Shown here: positions 16,415 to 25,197 of the stretch, piece after piece
Layout: each line of letters begins with the position of its first letter
How positions within the stretch are numbered: the stretch's first letter is position 1
Assembly (NCBI GenBank): GCA_016125275.1
Contig: WGMB01000004.1
Span: forward strand, 1-64,000
DNA: 64,000 bases
Reading direction: 5' to 3'
DNA from: Acidobacteriota bacterium
GTDB taxonomy: Bacteria > Acidobacteriota > Terriglobia > Bryobacterales > UBA6623
The notes under the pieces: generated by a model
Database searches by the model: none
What the model was told of the DNA's origin: nothing
Seen by the model: only the letters and a program-made list of their open reading frames with translations
Position numbers and translations under genes: made by a program

Positions 16415-17550
16415 GCTATGTTGATAAGCCGCAACAGGTCTGGTGGCGCCGGCTATTCTTCCAGGTTCATCTTTGGACCGGCCTTGGCGTAGGGCTGTAT
16501 ATCTTCGTCATCAGCCTCAGCGGCGCTGCGTTGGTGTTCCGTGAGGAGATCCGGAGGGCCTCCGAGAAGCGGCCGGTCTCTCAGGAGCTCGGTGAGCCGT
16601 TGGGTTTCGACGGACTCAAGGAGGCCGCTGAGGAGGCCTTCCCCGAGCATCGGATCTCATGGATTCGAAACCGGGAGAACCCGCGAGAGGCCGTCGAGGT
16701 CTGGCTCGAGCGAGAGGCCGAACGCGAAATTTTGCTGTTCGACCCAGTGAGCGGCAACCTTCTCGGACCCAAGGAGAACGGCGTCGGCGCCGCCCTGCAA
16801 TGGTTGGCGGATCTGCATATCCATCTGTTAGCGGGAGATACGGGAATGCTCGTCAATGGAGTCGGAGGAGGCTTCCTGACTCTGATGGCCCTGACCGGCG
16901 CCGTGATCTGGTGGCCGGGCGTGAAGAACTGGCGCCGCAGCCTGATCATCAACCCCAAAAAGAAATGGAAGCGCCTCAACTGGGATCTGCACAGCGCGAT
17001 CGGATTCTGGACCCTGGCCTTCGTGCTGGTATGGGGCGTCACCGGCGTCTACTTCGCCTTCCCCGATCCGTTCCGCACTTTCATCGGAACATTCGCTTCC
17101 TTTCAGCAGTTCCAACCGAGACCCAAGGCCGAAGTCCCTGCCGACGGCCGGATCCTGCCAGTCTCCGTCCTGGTCGCAGCGGCGGAACGAGCGACGCCCG
17201 GGAAGGTCAGCACTTGGATCGGCTTGCCGCGTCGCGAGGAAGACCCCTGGGCGCAGATCTACCGCAAAGACTCGTTCGAGGAAGGCGGACCGCTCAGCGG
17301 AGTGATCGTGAATGCTTTCTCCGGCGAGGTGCAACAGGTACGAAACTTTGAGTCGCCCACTTTGGGTGACAAGATCCTCCGCTGGTTCGGCTACCTGCAC
17401 TTCGGAAACTTCGGAGGCGCTCCGGTGAAAGGGCTTTGGACCCTTTTCGGTCTGGCGCCGGCGTTCCTGTTCCTCAGCGGTTCGCTCATGTGGTGGAACC
17501 GATTCCTGAGTAAGCGCCTGAGAGCGAAGAAGGTTGATCGCGCTCGATGA
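16411..17550 (+). CDS. PepSY-associated transmembrane protein 2
   Basis: A 379-residue paralogue of the preceding gene. Its ATG overlaps that gene's stop as ATGA, with GAAGGA upstream, so the two are translationally coupled. The same four-helix plan is present: FQVHLWTGLGVGLYIFVISLSG, ADLHIHLLAGDTG, LTGAVIWWPGVKNW, WDLHSAIGFWTLAF and a final LMWWNRF. Two PepSY-TM proteins in tandem may form a hetero-oligomer for reducing or processing the imported ligand; that is inference. Module 2 has only one such gene. Confidence 0.88.
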   Translation: MSYVDKPQQVWWRRLFFQVHLWTGLGVGLYIFVISLSGAALVFREEIRRASEKRPVSQELGEPLGFDGLKEAAEEAFPEHRISWIRNRENPREAVEVWLEREAEREILLFDPVSGNLLGPKENGVGAALQWLADLHIHLLAGDTGMLVNGVGGGFLTLMALTGAVIWWPGVKNWRRSLIINPKKKWKRLNWDLHSAIGFWTLAFVLVWGVTGVYFAFPDPFRTFIGTFASFQQFQPRPKAEVPADGRILPVSVLVAAAERATPGKVSTWIGLPRREEDPWAQIYRKDSFEEGGPLSGVIVNAFSGEVQQVRNFESPTLGDKILRWFGYLHFGNFGGAPVKGLWTLFGLAPAFLFLSGSLMWWNRFLSKRLRAKKVDRAR

Positions 17551-17581
17551 CGCTGCCGAAGGATGCTGGTTCGAGTTTGGA

Positions 17582-17614
17582 CGCCCGCCCACCGGACCAC
17601 GGAGGTGGGAGGCG
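17582..17614 (+). terminator. weak hairpin after module 1
   Basis: CCCACC pairs with GGTGGG and, beyond a bulge, CGCC pairs with GGCG. It lies 32 bp after the PepSY 2 stop. There is no T tract, so termination is only suggested by position. Confidence 0.3.
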
Positions 17615-17690
17615 GCGCACAGCTTGACTGCAGTCCGCGAACTAGGGGCTGCGCTGTCGTAACAGAGAGCACGAATCCAGACGCGACGCC

Positions 17691-17738
17691 TTGACGAGGC
17701 GCCCGCTCCTATTGGTAGAATTGCAACTCGGTTGCAAT
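17691..17738 (+). promoter_or_regulatory. promoter and TGCAA palindrome upstream of sigma factor 2
   Basis: TTGACG (17691-17696) and TAGAAT (17716-17721) form a promoter with a long 19-bp spacer. The perfect palindrome ATTGCAA-N5-TTGCAAT (17720-17738) overlaps the -10. It has the same 5-bp spacing and TGCAAC...TTGCA core as the palindrome at 9389-9409. Confidence 0.6.
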
Positions 17739-17805
17739 ATGAGCGACTGTGTTGGGCCGACGCGACGTATCCGTCCGCCCTGCGAGCGTCGCTCTGGTAG
17801 CTGTC

Positions 17806-18393
17806 ATGCCCCCCTCCATGTCGGCCTATGAGCAAGAGTCCGCACTGAAAGGACTGCCATCGCTCGACGTGAGCTCTGCAGAATCGATGCGCATGGCGCT
17901 GGAGCTCCAGTATCCCGAGTTGCAACCAAGCTTGGTTCGTTTTCTGGTAGGCTTCGGCGTCGCCCGCAGCGACGCCGAAGACATCACCCAAGACACGTTC
18001 CTCAAATCCCTGCGCCGACGCTCTTCCACGCGCATCGACAACCTGTTCCATTGGCTCTGCACCTGCGCGAAGAATCTCGCGATCACGCGCTTTCATCGCT
18101 CCCGGCGGGAGCTGTTGGTCGCCAGAGAGTGTTGGAGCAGATGGGAAGCGACCATTGCCAGTCCCGCGTGCAGCGCGCTTACACGGCTGGAGGATAAGGA
18201 GACGTTTGAGCAGCTTGCCCGGGCCTTCCGTGGACTGAACCCGCGCGAACGGCAGTGCCTCATCCTTCGCAGTCAGGGCTTGACATTCGGGGACATTTCC
18301 GAGGCGCTCGGCATCTCGATGAAGGCGGGCGTTTACGCTACCGGCGCAGCCCTGCGAAAATTGCACCGGGAACTCGATGCTTCTGAGCTCTGA
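17806..18393 (+). CDS. ECF-type RNA polymerase sigma factor 2
   Basis: About 195 residues. Region 2 has VRFLVGFGVARSDAEDITQDTFLKSL and FHWLCTCAKNLAITRF; region 4 has LNPRERQCLILRSQGLTFGDISEALGIS. A GTG at 17749, just after the palindrome, and an ATG at 17818 are alternative starts; none has a good ribosome-binding site. It is paralogous to the sigma factor at 9528-10094, sharing the 'ITC/CTCAKxLAI' and 'PRERQCLxLRSxGxTF' blocks. Its stop codon lies within the start of the anti-sigma gene, a coupling typical of sigma/anti-sigma pairs. Confidence 0.85.
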   Translation: MPPSMSAYEQESALKGLPSLDVSSAESMRMALELQYPELQPSLVRFLVGFGVARSDAEDITQDTFLKSLRRRSSTRIDNLFHWLCTCAKNLAITRFHRSRRELLVARECWSRWEATIASPACSALTRLEDKETFEQLARAFRGLNPRERQCLILRSQGLTFGDISEALGISMKAGVYATGAALRKLHRELDASEL

Positions 18394-19864
18394 ATCGGAG
18401 AAAGAGGCGGCGCACCCTGAGCTGGAGGAGCTGCTGCTGCTCCAGACCGGAGAGCTCGACCGGCGGCGGACCTCTGCAATCGAACAGCATCTACGGGGTT
18501 GCAGTTCGTGCAGCGCCAAGCTGGATGCTGCGGAGAATCTCTACGGGAGAATCGCGCGCGCGGGAACTAGGAGCATACCGGTTGCAGAAGCCCCTACCAA
18601 TCGGAATCGGGCGAAAGCGCTCGGGATCGGTCTCGCTTCCGGGCTGGTCGCCTGCTTTCTGATTGCGACCGGCGTCGAGTTCACCGCCCCAAACCCCGCT
18701 GAGGATTTGCTGGACCGGGCGATCGCGGCGGACGTCGGCGTCCGCGGTCGCTGGTTTCACATCGCCCGTCGCTATGACGCCTGCGAGCTGGGGCCGCCTC
18801 ACGAAGGGAACCGCGTATCAGGAGACCGGAGCCTTTGTGCGGTTGTCGAAGCGAGCCTCCGGGAGCTTGGTTGGGGTCAGCAAGACCTGCTGTCGCCGAG
18901 GAGCCTAAGGAGCTGGCGAGCATCGCTCGCGAACAAGAACGACGAGCTTCAGCGGTATGACGGCATAACGGATCTAACGACGACAGCCCCGACCGGACCC
19001 CTGAGGCTCGCGTCATTGCGAATCCGAACATCGGATTCTGTCGCCGTCTCCGGCGCATACACGTTCGAGAGCGAGGAAGGGCTCCTGCACTTCACCGTCA
19101 CTGAAACGAACCGTCCCACGCCGGAGCCGGGCTTGCGTCGCTCTCATTCGGGCCGTCCGGAGCGCGATCTCTCCCGGAAACAGGGCGCTTCTCCGTCCAA
19201 CGCTCTCGACAGGGCGGAGGGCAGGGCGCGGCTCGCGCTGCACGACCTTGGACTCGATGCCACGCCGTTCTTTGAAGTTGCTCGCGACGACTCAGCGGTC
19301 GTCATTCGGGGGATCGCGCCGACCGCGGAGAGTCGCCAAGACCTCCGCGAGGTCTTGGCCGACCATCCGGCTGTGCGGCTCTCAGTGCAAACCGAGGCCG
19401 AGCAGCAACGCGACCCCCAAGAGCTGCCGTGGCGTTCGTTCCAAGGCGACGGACCTCCGCTGGCAGCCGAGCAACTGCGAGCCCTGTATCCGGCCAACAC
19501 GCCGGAACGGCAGGAGTTTCAGAACACGCTCGACCGCCTGACGAGAGAAATCGTTGCGCTCTCGAGGAATCGCCAGGGTCTGCTGGATCTGGCGAACCGA
19601 CAAAATAGCGCGGCCGATACGGCCGAGCTCGAGCGAGCCGCATCGGATACCGAGACACGGATAGCGGCCCGGACCCGGGCGATCGCCGCCGCCCTTCGGC
19701 CCTTGCTGGGGGAGCTCGTGCCGACATCGGGCTCGATCAGTCCGGAAGCCGCTCAACGGCTGTACACCCTCGTACACGATCTGGTCTTTCTAAGCCGGAC
19801 CGGGGCGTCCCTCTCGCTCGAGGAAAGTCTCCTGCAGGTGCGCACACTCCTGGGCCCCGCTTAG
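18377..19864 (+). CDS. anti-sigma factor 2 with zinc-finger head and long extracytoplasmic domain
   Basis: A 495-residue paralogue of the protein at 10124-11668. The cytoplasmic ZAS motif is H38-x3-C42-x2-C45 (QHLRGCSSC), and one transmembrane helix spans about 80-99. The outer domain again has two cysteines (DACELG, SLCAVV), a GW-x4-DLLS...LRSWRASL block, a BON-like module (AVVIRGIAPTAESRQDL) and a helical end. The start overlaps the sigma stop by 17 bp. Conservation of the outer domain between the two copies, despite drift elsewhere, suggests it receives a specific signal or contacts the receptor or PepSY partner. Confidence 0.8.
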   Translation: MLLSSESEKEAAHPELEELLLLQTGELDRRRTSAIEQHLRGCSSCSAKLDAAENLYGRIARAGTRSIPVAEAPTNRNRAKALGIGLASGLVACFLIATGVEFTAPNPAEDLLDRAIAADVGVRGRWFHIARRYDACELGPPHEGNRVSGDRSLCAVVEASLRELGWGQQDLLSPRSLRSWRASLANKNDELQRYDGITDLTTTAPTGPLRLASLRIRTSDSVAVSGAYTFESEEGLLHFTVTETNRPTPEPGLRRSHSGRPERDLSRKQGASPSNALDRAEGRARLALHDLGLDATPFFEVARDDSAVVIRGIAPTAESRQDLREVLADHPAVRLSVQTEAEQQRDPQELPWRSFQGDGPPLAAEQLRALYPANTPERQEFQNTLDRLTREIVALSRNRQGLLDLANRQNSAADTAELERAASDTETRIAARTRAIAAALRPLLGELVPTSGSISPEAAQRLYTLVHDLVFLSRTGASLSLEESLLQVRTLLGPA

Positions 19865-19905
19865 CAAGCACGAACCCACCAACTTTTTTCAGACGGGAAG
19901 GGAAA

Positions 19906-19924
19906 ACCGGCAAGGCTCGCCGGT
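19906..19924. promoter_or_regulatory. inverted repeat in the leader of receptor 2
   Basis: ACCGGC and GCCGGT form a 6-bp stem with a 7-nt loop, 37 bp before the receptor start. It has the same loop length as the hairpin before receptor 1, but a different stem. Confidence 0.4.
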
Positions 19925-19961
19925 CTTCAGGGTAGAGGCGCATGCAGCGACCTCTCCTTGG

Positions 19962-22900
19962 ATGAACGCAAGCTGCCGCTCCGCCTCGGCGCGGCCTAGG
20001 AGTCGCACACTCACAATGCTCGGCCTTTCCTGCGGCTCGCTTCGGCGAAGCCTAACCGTATCAACCCTCCTCATGCTCGGCGTTGTCTCGTCCGCCTATG
20101 CGCAACGGTCAGCAATCAGCGGGCTGGTTACCGACCAAACCGGCGCGGTTGTGCCGGGCGCCCAAGTCACCCTGTCGAACGATCGAACCGGAGTGGTTCA
20201 GGGCGGCGTCAGTAACGATTCGGGAATCTACAGCCTGCCCTTCGTTGCGCCGGGACGCTACAGCCTGATCGTTGAGGCGTCCGGATTCAAGCGCAGCGAA
20301 CAGTCGGGCATCGTCGTTGAGACCGGTCAGGCTCTGGCGATCGGCGTGCGTTTGGACGTCGGCGAGGTCGCCGAGACGGTCACGGTCGATGGGAGCGGAC
20401 TCCGTGTCAACACCGTCGACGCGAGCGTGAGCACGCTTGTGGATCGGACGTTCGTCGAGAACATGCCGATGAACGGGCGCAGCTTTCAATCCCTGATGAC
20501 TCTCGCGCCAGGCGTCACCGCCGTGCCTTCCTCCGGCGTCGGCCAGAGCGGCGGCCTCTCGGTGAACGGCCAGCGCACCGAGTCCAACTACTTTACCGTC
20601 GACGGCGTGAGCGCCAACACCGGGGCGGCGGCGAGCGGCGCCGGTTCGGGGGCTGGCTTCTCCGGGTCGCTTCCCGGCCAAACAATGCTGGGCACGACGC
20701 AAAGCCTAATCTCCGTCGACGCCCTCGAAGAATTTCGCACCACGACTTCGACTTACTCCGCCGAGTTCGGCCGGACTCCGGGCGGCCAGTTCTCCATTCG
20801 AACGCGGTCGGGGACTAACGACTGGCATGGCTCGCTGTTCAACTACCTGCGCAACGATGCGCTCGACGCCAACAACTGGTTCAACAACGTCGCCGGAGCG
20901 CCCAAGCAGGCGCTGCGACAGAACGACTTCGGCGGTACGTTCGGGGGACCGCTGCTGATTCCGGGGGTGTACAACGGGAAAAATAAGACCTTCTTCTTCG
21001 GCTCGTATGAAGGCCTTCGACTGCGGTACCCACAGCCATCCCAGCGCTACGTGGTCCCCAGCATCCGCCTGCGCAACGCGGTTTCGCCCGAGTTTCGGCC
21101 AACGCTCGACGCCTTTCCGCTGCCGGATGACCCCTCCCAAGACGAGAAGGGCGTAGCCTACTTCAGCTCCGGCTATTCCGCGCCGTCGAGCCTCAACGCC
21201 ACCAGCATTCGAGTCGACCACCAGATCAACAGCAACTTCCAGATCTTTGCGCGCTACGGCGCCAATCCTTCCAAGCAGACCACGCGCGGCACGAACCTCG
21301 CGCTGATCAGCAGCCCCAAGCGTACGGTCGATACGTTCACGCTCGGCGCGACCAACATTCTGTCTCCGCGCTTCGCGAACGACCTGCGCTTCAACTTCAC
21401 TCGCAATGTTGCCACCTCCGACCAGCATTTGGACGACTTCGGCGGCGCCAAGCCCTATACGATCGGCGATATCCAGGGCATGACGGACACAGACTGGTAC
21501 GGCTTCTACTTTTTCCTGGCCGACCGAGTCTCCTACGCCTTCACACCTACGCGCTCACGACAGCGGCAGTACAACATCGTCGATGGCTTCACGGCCTCTT
21601 TGGGCCGGCACGCGCTCAAGTTCGGAGTCGACTATCGCCGGCTGGAGAACTTCCAGAGCGTGCCCTCGTTCTACCAGTGGAGCTGGGCGTTCGACGAAAG
21701 CGTGATGCTCCAGAACAATTTCGATACGGTGGCGCTGTATCGCTACACGACGCCGGTCAAGCCGGTCTATTCCAACTTTTCCGCATACCTCCAGGATGAG
21801 TGGAAGGCGACCTCGCGATTGAGCTTGTCGCTGGGGCTTCGCTGGGAGGTCAACCCGCCGCCGAACGACGCGGACGGCAACAACCCCTACACGATCAACC
21901 AGATCGACGACCTGACAACCACGAAACTTGCTCCGAGAGGCGCGCGACTATGGAATACGCGCTACTTGAACCTCGCTCCGCGGGTGGGAGTGGCGTACCA
22001 ACTGCACGACAGCCGGGACTATCAGACGGTATTGCGGACCGGCGCCGGCGTCTTCTACGACACCGGCAACGCCACGGCGTCGCAAGGCTACACCGGCATC
22101 GGCTCGGTCTATCGCTACTTCACCACCGGAGCCTTTCCCGCTACGCAGCAAACTCTCGATTCCGTTCCCCAACCCAACGTTGATCCGCCGTACAGCGTTC
22201 TGGTCTTTGGCTACGACCCTCATCTGAAGCTGCCCTATACGTTGCAGTGGAATACAGCGATCGAGCAATCACTGGGAAAGCGCCAGAGCTTGACGGCGAG
22301 CTACGTCGGCTCCGCCGGCCGCCGACTGACGCTGCTGCGCGCCTATGATTTGGGCGCCGCCGGAAACCCGAACTTCACCCCCGGGGCCGCTTCGAGTCTT
22401 CACCTGATCCGCAACGGCGCATCCTCGAACTATCACAGCCTACAGGTGCGGTTCCAACGACGTCTCTCGCGAGGTCTGCAAGCGCTGGCGTCCCACACCT
22501 GGTCGCACGCCACTGACAACGCCACCAGCAACTTCCAGGTGACGCAGCTTCGCAAGGCGGACTCGGACTACGACGTTCGCCACAGCTTCCAGGCGGCGAT
22601 TACCTACGAGACGCCGAGCAGCTACGGCGGGCGGCTGGCGTCGTCTCTGTTGGGCCATTGGGCGGTCGACACGAGAATCATGGCACGTTCGGCGCTGCCG
22701 GTCGACGTGAACAGTGGCGTGTCGGGCGTCGAAGGCGTCGGCCTGCCGGTAACCTTCCACCCCAATCGCGTCGCGTCAGAACCGCTCTACGTCTACGACC
22801 AGAGCCTTCCCGGCGGCCGGCAAATCAACCCCGGCGCTTTTGTCCCAGCCACGGATGCGCAGGGGCACAACACGGAGGGCGACATTGGCCGAAACTACGC

Positions 22901-23180
22901 ACGCGGCTTCAGCGCCGTACAGTTCGACATCGCCCTGAGGCGCGAGTTCCCGCTCACCGAACGCTTCCGGCTCCAGTTTCGCGCCGAGGCTTTCAACCTG
23001 GCGAACGAGCCCATCTTCGGCTCCATCTACGGAAGTCTGAACGCCGGGACGGATGCGGTTGGACGCAACCGGTTCGGACAAGCCTACCAGACGCTCAACA
23101 GTAGCCTGGGCGGCATGAATCCGCTCTACCAGATCGGCGGACCGCGTTCGATGCAGGTCTCGCTCAAGCTCCTGTTCTGA
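19962..23180 (+). CDS. TonB-dependent receptor 2, Oar-like with carboxypeptidase-regulatory domain
   Basis: A 1072-residue paralogue of receptor 1. A signal peptide (LTVSTLLMLGVVSSAYAQ) is followed by a carboxypeptidase-regulatory-like domain (SGLVTDQTGAVVPGAQV), a plug with MPMNGRSFQSLMTLAPGVT and LSVNGQRTESNYFTVDGVSAN, and a barrel ending QVSLKLLF. It also lacks an STN domain. The ATG at 20016 is an alternative start that still gives a normal signal peptide. The gene follows anti-sigma 2 by 97 bp and precedes PepSY 3 by 22 bp, so it is the uptake component of module 2. Loop regions differ enough from receptor 1 to suggest a different ligand. Confidence 0.9.
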   Translation: MNASCRSASARPRSRTLTMLGLSCGSLRRSLTVSTLLMLGVVSSAYAQRSAISGLVTDQTGAVVPGAQVTLSNDRTGVVQGGVSNDSGIYSLPFVAPGRYSLIVEASGFKRSEQSGIVVETGQALAIGVRLDVGEVAETVTVDGSGLRVNTVDASVSTLVDRTFVENMPMNGRSFQSLMTLAPGVTAVPSSGVGQSGGLSVNGQRTESNYFTVDGVSANTGAAASGAGSGAGFSGSLPGQTMLGTTQSLISVDALEEFRTTTSTYSAEFGRTPGGQFSIRTRSGTNDWHGSLFNYLRNDALDANNWFNNVAGAPKQALRQNDFGGTFGGPLLIPGVYNGKNKTFFFGSYEGLRLRYPQPSQRYVVPSIRLRNAVSPEFRPTLDAFPLPDDPSQDEKGVAYFSSGYSAPSSLNATSIRVDHQINSNFQIFARYGANPSKQTTRGTNLALISSPKRTVDTFTLGATNILSPRFANDLRFNFTRNVATSDQHLDDFGGAKPYTIGDIQGMTDTDWYGFYFFLADRVSYAFTPTRSRQRQYNIVDGFTASLGRHALKFGVDYRRLENFQSVPSFYQWSWAFDESVMLQNNFDTVALYRYTTPVKPVYSNFSAYLQDEWKATSRLSLSLGLRWEVNPPPNDADGNNPYTINQIDDLTTTKLAPRGARLWNTRYLNLAPRVGVAYQLHDSRDYQTVLRTGAGVFYDTGNATASQGYTGIGSVYRYFTTGAFPATQQTLDSVPQPNVDPPYSVLVFGYDPHLKLPYTLQWNTAIEQSLGKRQSLTASYVGSAGRRLTLLRAYDLGAAGNPNFTPGAASSLHLIRNGASSNYHSLQVRFQRRLSRGLQALASHTWSHATDNATSNFQVTQLRKADSDYDVRHSFQAAITYETPSSYGGRLASSLLGHWAVDTRIMARSALPVDVNSGVSGVEGVGLPVTFHPNRVASEPLYVYDQSLPGGRQINPGAFVPATDAQGHNTEGDIGRNYARGFSAVQFDIALRREFPLTERFRLQFRAEAFNLANEPIFGSIYGSLNAGTDAVGRNRFGQAYQTLNSSLGGMNPLYQIGGPRSMQVSLKLLF

Positions 23181-23202
23181 AGGCCGGCGACAAGGCGACC
23201 AC

Positions 23203-24327
23203 ATGGGCTTTCTGGACAAACCGCGCGGCGTTTGGTGGAGACGCGCTTCCTTTCAAATCCACCTGTGGAGCGGGATTGCGCTCGCGCTCTACGTTCTGGC
23301 GATCGGCGTCTCCGGTTCGATCATTGTCTTCAACGGCGAGATCGAGCGGTGGTATCAGCCTCCGCTCCCCTCGGCGGGCAGCGTTACGACCACGGCCCGT
23401 GTGAGCGTCGACGCGATGAAAGCGACGGTCGAAGGGCGCTTTCCGGGCCGCAAGATCTACTACATGCGTACTCCGGTGACGGGCCGGCCGGCCTATCTCT
23501 TCGTGCTTGAGGGCAAAGACCGGCCGAAAGGGGCGTTTCTCGACGCCGAGGGTCGGATCGTGGCCGAGAGCGAGCTGGGCGTGCCCTGGCTGAGCTGGCT
23601 GGAGCGACTCCATGGGGAGTTGCTGGCCGGCGAGAGCGGGGAGACGGCAAACGGCGTCGGAGCCCTCGTGCTTCTCGGGAGCTGCCTCACCGGCCTGATC
23701 GTCTGGTGGCCGGGAGTATCGAGCTGGCGGCGGGCGCTGTGGGTGGACTTGAGCAAGGGCTGGCGCCGCGTTACCTTCGACCTCCATGGGGCCGTCGGGC
23801 TGTGGACGTTGGCGTGGCTGCTGATGTGGGCCACGACGACGCTGTATTTCGTTTGGCCCAAGCACGTCAAATCCGTGATCGAGCTCGCGACCCCGATCAC
23901 CGGCTTCCCTGAGATCAAGGTGCCGCCGCCGACCGTGGGGCCACTGCCGAGCCTCGAGTCTTTCGTCACGCGAGCAAACCAGATCTACCCCGACGATCGG
24001 CTGGCCGGAATGGTCTTCTCTCACGACGACGATGACGCCGTCATGCTCCAAATGGCCCGGCGTGAAGTCGGCGACTTTCCACACACGGACTTTCTCTACT
24101 TCGACCGAACGACCGGCGAACACCTGGGAACGTACCGCCGTGGAGTCGCCTACTCGCTGGGCGATCGGCTGATCTGGCTGACGCACGTCCTGCACTTTGG
24201 CAACGACCTCGGACTGGGGATCAAGTTCCTTTGGGCCTTCATGGGCCTGTCGTTGCCCGCTCTGGCCGTCACCGGATTGGTCATGTACTGGAATCGCTAT
24301 CTGAGCAAGCGCTGGAGGATGCTGTAG
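23203..24327 (+). CDS. PepSY-associated transmembrane protein 3
   Basis: A 374-residue member of the same family as the two proteins in module 1. It shows FQIHLWSGIALALYVLAIGVSG (TM1), LTGLIVWWPGVSSWRRAL, FDLHGAVGLWTLAW and a C-terminal VMYWNRYLSKRW. The usual HLW and DLHG histidines are kept. It lies directly behind receptor 2 and is the last gene of module 2. By family analogy it would reduce or release the imported metal complex at the inner membrane; substrate and activity are not shown by sequence. Confidence 0.88.
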   Translation: MGFLDKPRGVWWRRASFQIHLWSGIALALYVLAIGVSGSIIVFNGEIERWYQPPLPSAGSVTTTARVSVDAMKATVEGRFPGRKIYYMRTPVTGRPAYLFVLEGKDRPKGAFLDAEGRIVAESELGVPWLSWLERLHGELLAGESGETANGVGALVLLGSCLTGLIVWWPGVSSWRRALWVDLSKGWRRVTFDLHGAVGLWTLAWLLMWATTTLYFVWPKHVKSVIELATPITGFPEIKVPPPTVGPLPSLESFVTRANQIYPDDRLAGMVFSHDDDDAVMLQMARREVGDFPHTDFLYFDRTTGEHLGTYRRGVAYSLGDRLIWLTHVLHFGNDLGLGIKFLWAFMGLSLPALAVTGLVMYWNRYLSKRWRML

Positions 24328-24483
24328 TCCGACGTTGCAGGGTGTTGGCGACTGAGCCATCCGTTGGAGCGAATACGGCCGGCGGGCCGCGGTACTTCTG
24401 GCAAAAGGGCTTTGGCCCCATTGGGGACCAATCCGATCTTGTGAGAACCGCGGCGGCGTCCGCCTGCACTGATCGCTCAGCGC

Positions 24484-24672
24484 TTAGGGCCAAAGATCAG
24501 CGAGGGCCGACAGCCGAACGGAGATCAGCGGAGAGACCGGCGCTTCGGCGCCCCGGCGGATCTCCAGAATGCCAAGGACAAGAAAGCCCGCGAATAGCAG
24601 CGCGGCCAGCTTGCCGCCGTGCTCCCAAACGCCAATTACAAGGAACAGCACCGCAATTCCGACCAGCAACAT
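24484..24672 (-). CDS. small two-helix membrane protein
   Basis: A 62-residue protein. GGAGG six bases before the ATG at 24672 fixes the start; the longer frame to 24795 lacks such support. Two hydrophobic helices, LLVGIAVLFLVIGVW (2-16) and LAALLFAGFLVLGILEI (about 22-38), are joined by a short charged turn. A polar tail follows. It is not a recognised family. It reads against the PepSY module in an otherwise gene-poor stretch. Confidence 0.6.
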   Translation of the reverse strand: MLLVGIAVLFLVIGVWEHGGKLAALLFAGFLVLGILEIRRGAEAPVSPLISVRLSALADLWP

Positions 24673-24825
24673 CGCCTGCCTCCAAGACGGTGGCCTCAAG
24701 TGGGTCCAGCAGCAACCACCAGATTCAGCGATATCACAGGACTGACCGCTCAACCGCGCCGAGGTGCGGCAGAGTGTCGTCGCCTGCCTTGGCATCGCAG
24801 GGTCGGAGGGCTACAATAACGAACC

Positions 24826-25191
24826 GTGCGGAAGGTCTTTTCTGAGAATGGCGCCAGCCGGTCTCTCGCAGGCCTGATCGCGCTTACGCTGTTCTTCGGA
24901 GCGGGAGGCGTTCAGCGACCGCTGGGTCCAAACGCCCTCGACGACTGGCAGTCGATCGCTCACAGCTTCGACACGGTCCACGACTTGGCGGTCTCGCTTG
25001 CCTGGACTGGGAAGGGGGCCGAATCCCTCTTGACGAAGCCGTCGAGCCTATCGCTGCCTCCTCGCGGCGCGCCGCTCGGTTGCCAACTCGACCATCGCCT
25101 GACGCCTCAGGTCGACGCCAAGGTGATCCAGCCGGATAACAGAGCGACGAATCTCCCTACCCGCGCTCCTCCCATTCTTTCGCGCGGTTAG
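24826..25191 (+). CDS. doubtful small protein with hydrophobic N-terminus
   Basis: A 121-residue frame starting with GTG. Residues 13-30 (SLAGLIALTLFFGAGGVQ) could be a signal peptide or anchor; the rest is rich in Pro, Arg and Leu and resembles no family. The promoter-like stretch is poor and there is no ribosome-binding site. It may be a real small exported protein or an open frame in decaying DNA. Apart from this frame and the putative fragment on the other strand, I see nothing in 24673-25352. Confidence 0.3.
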   Translation: MRKVFSENGASRSLAGLIALTLFFGAGGVQRPLGPNALDDWQSIAHSFDTVHDLAVSLAWTGKGAESLLTKPSSLSLPPRGAPLGCQLDHRLTPQVDAKVIQPDNRATNLPTRAPPILSRG

Positions 25192-25197
25192 TCCGCC

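Noticed and set aside
16828-18519. 563-residue minus-strand frame across PepSY 2 and sigma 2
   Set aside because: It spans two well-supported genes on the other strand and resembles no protein.
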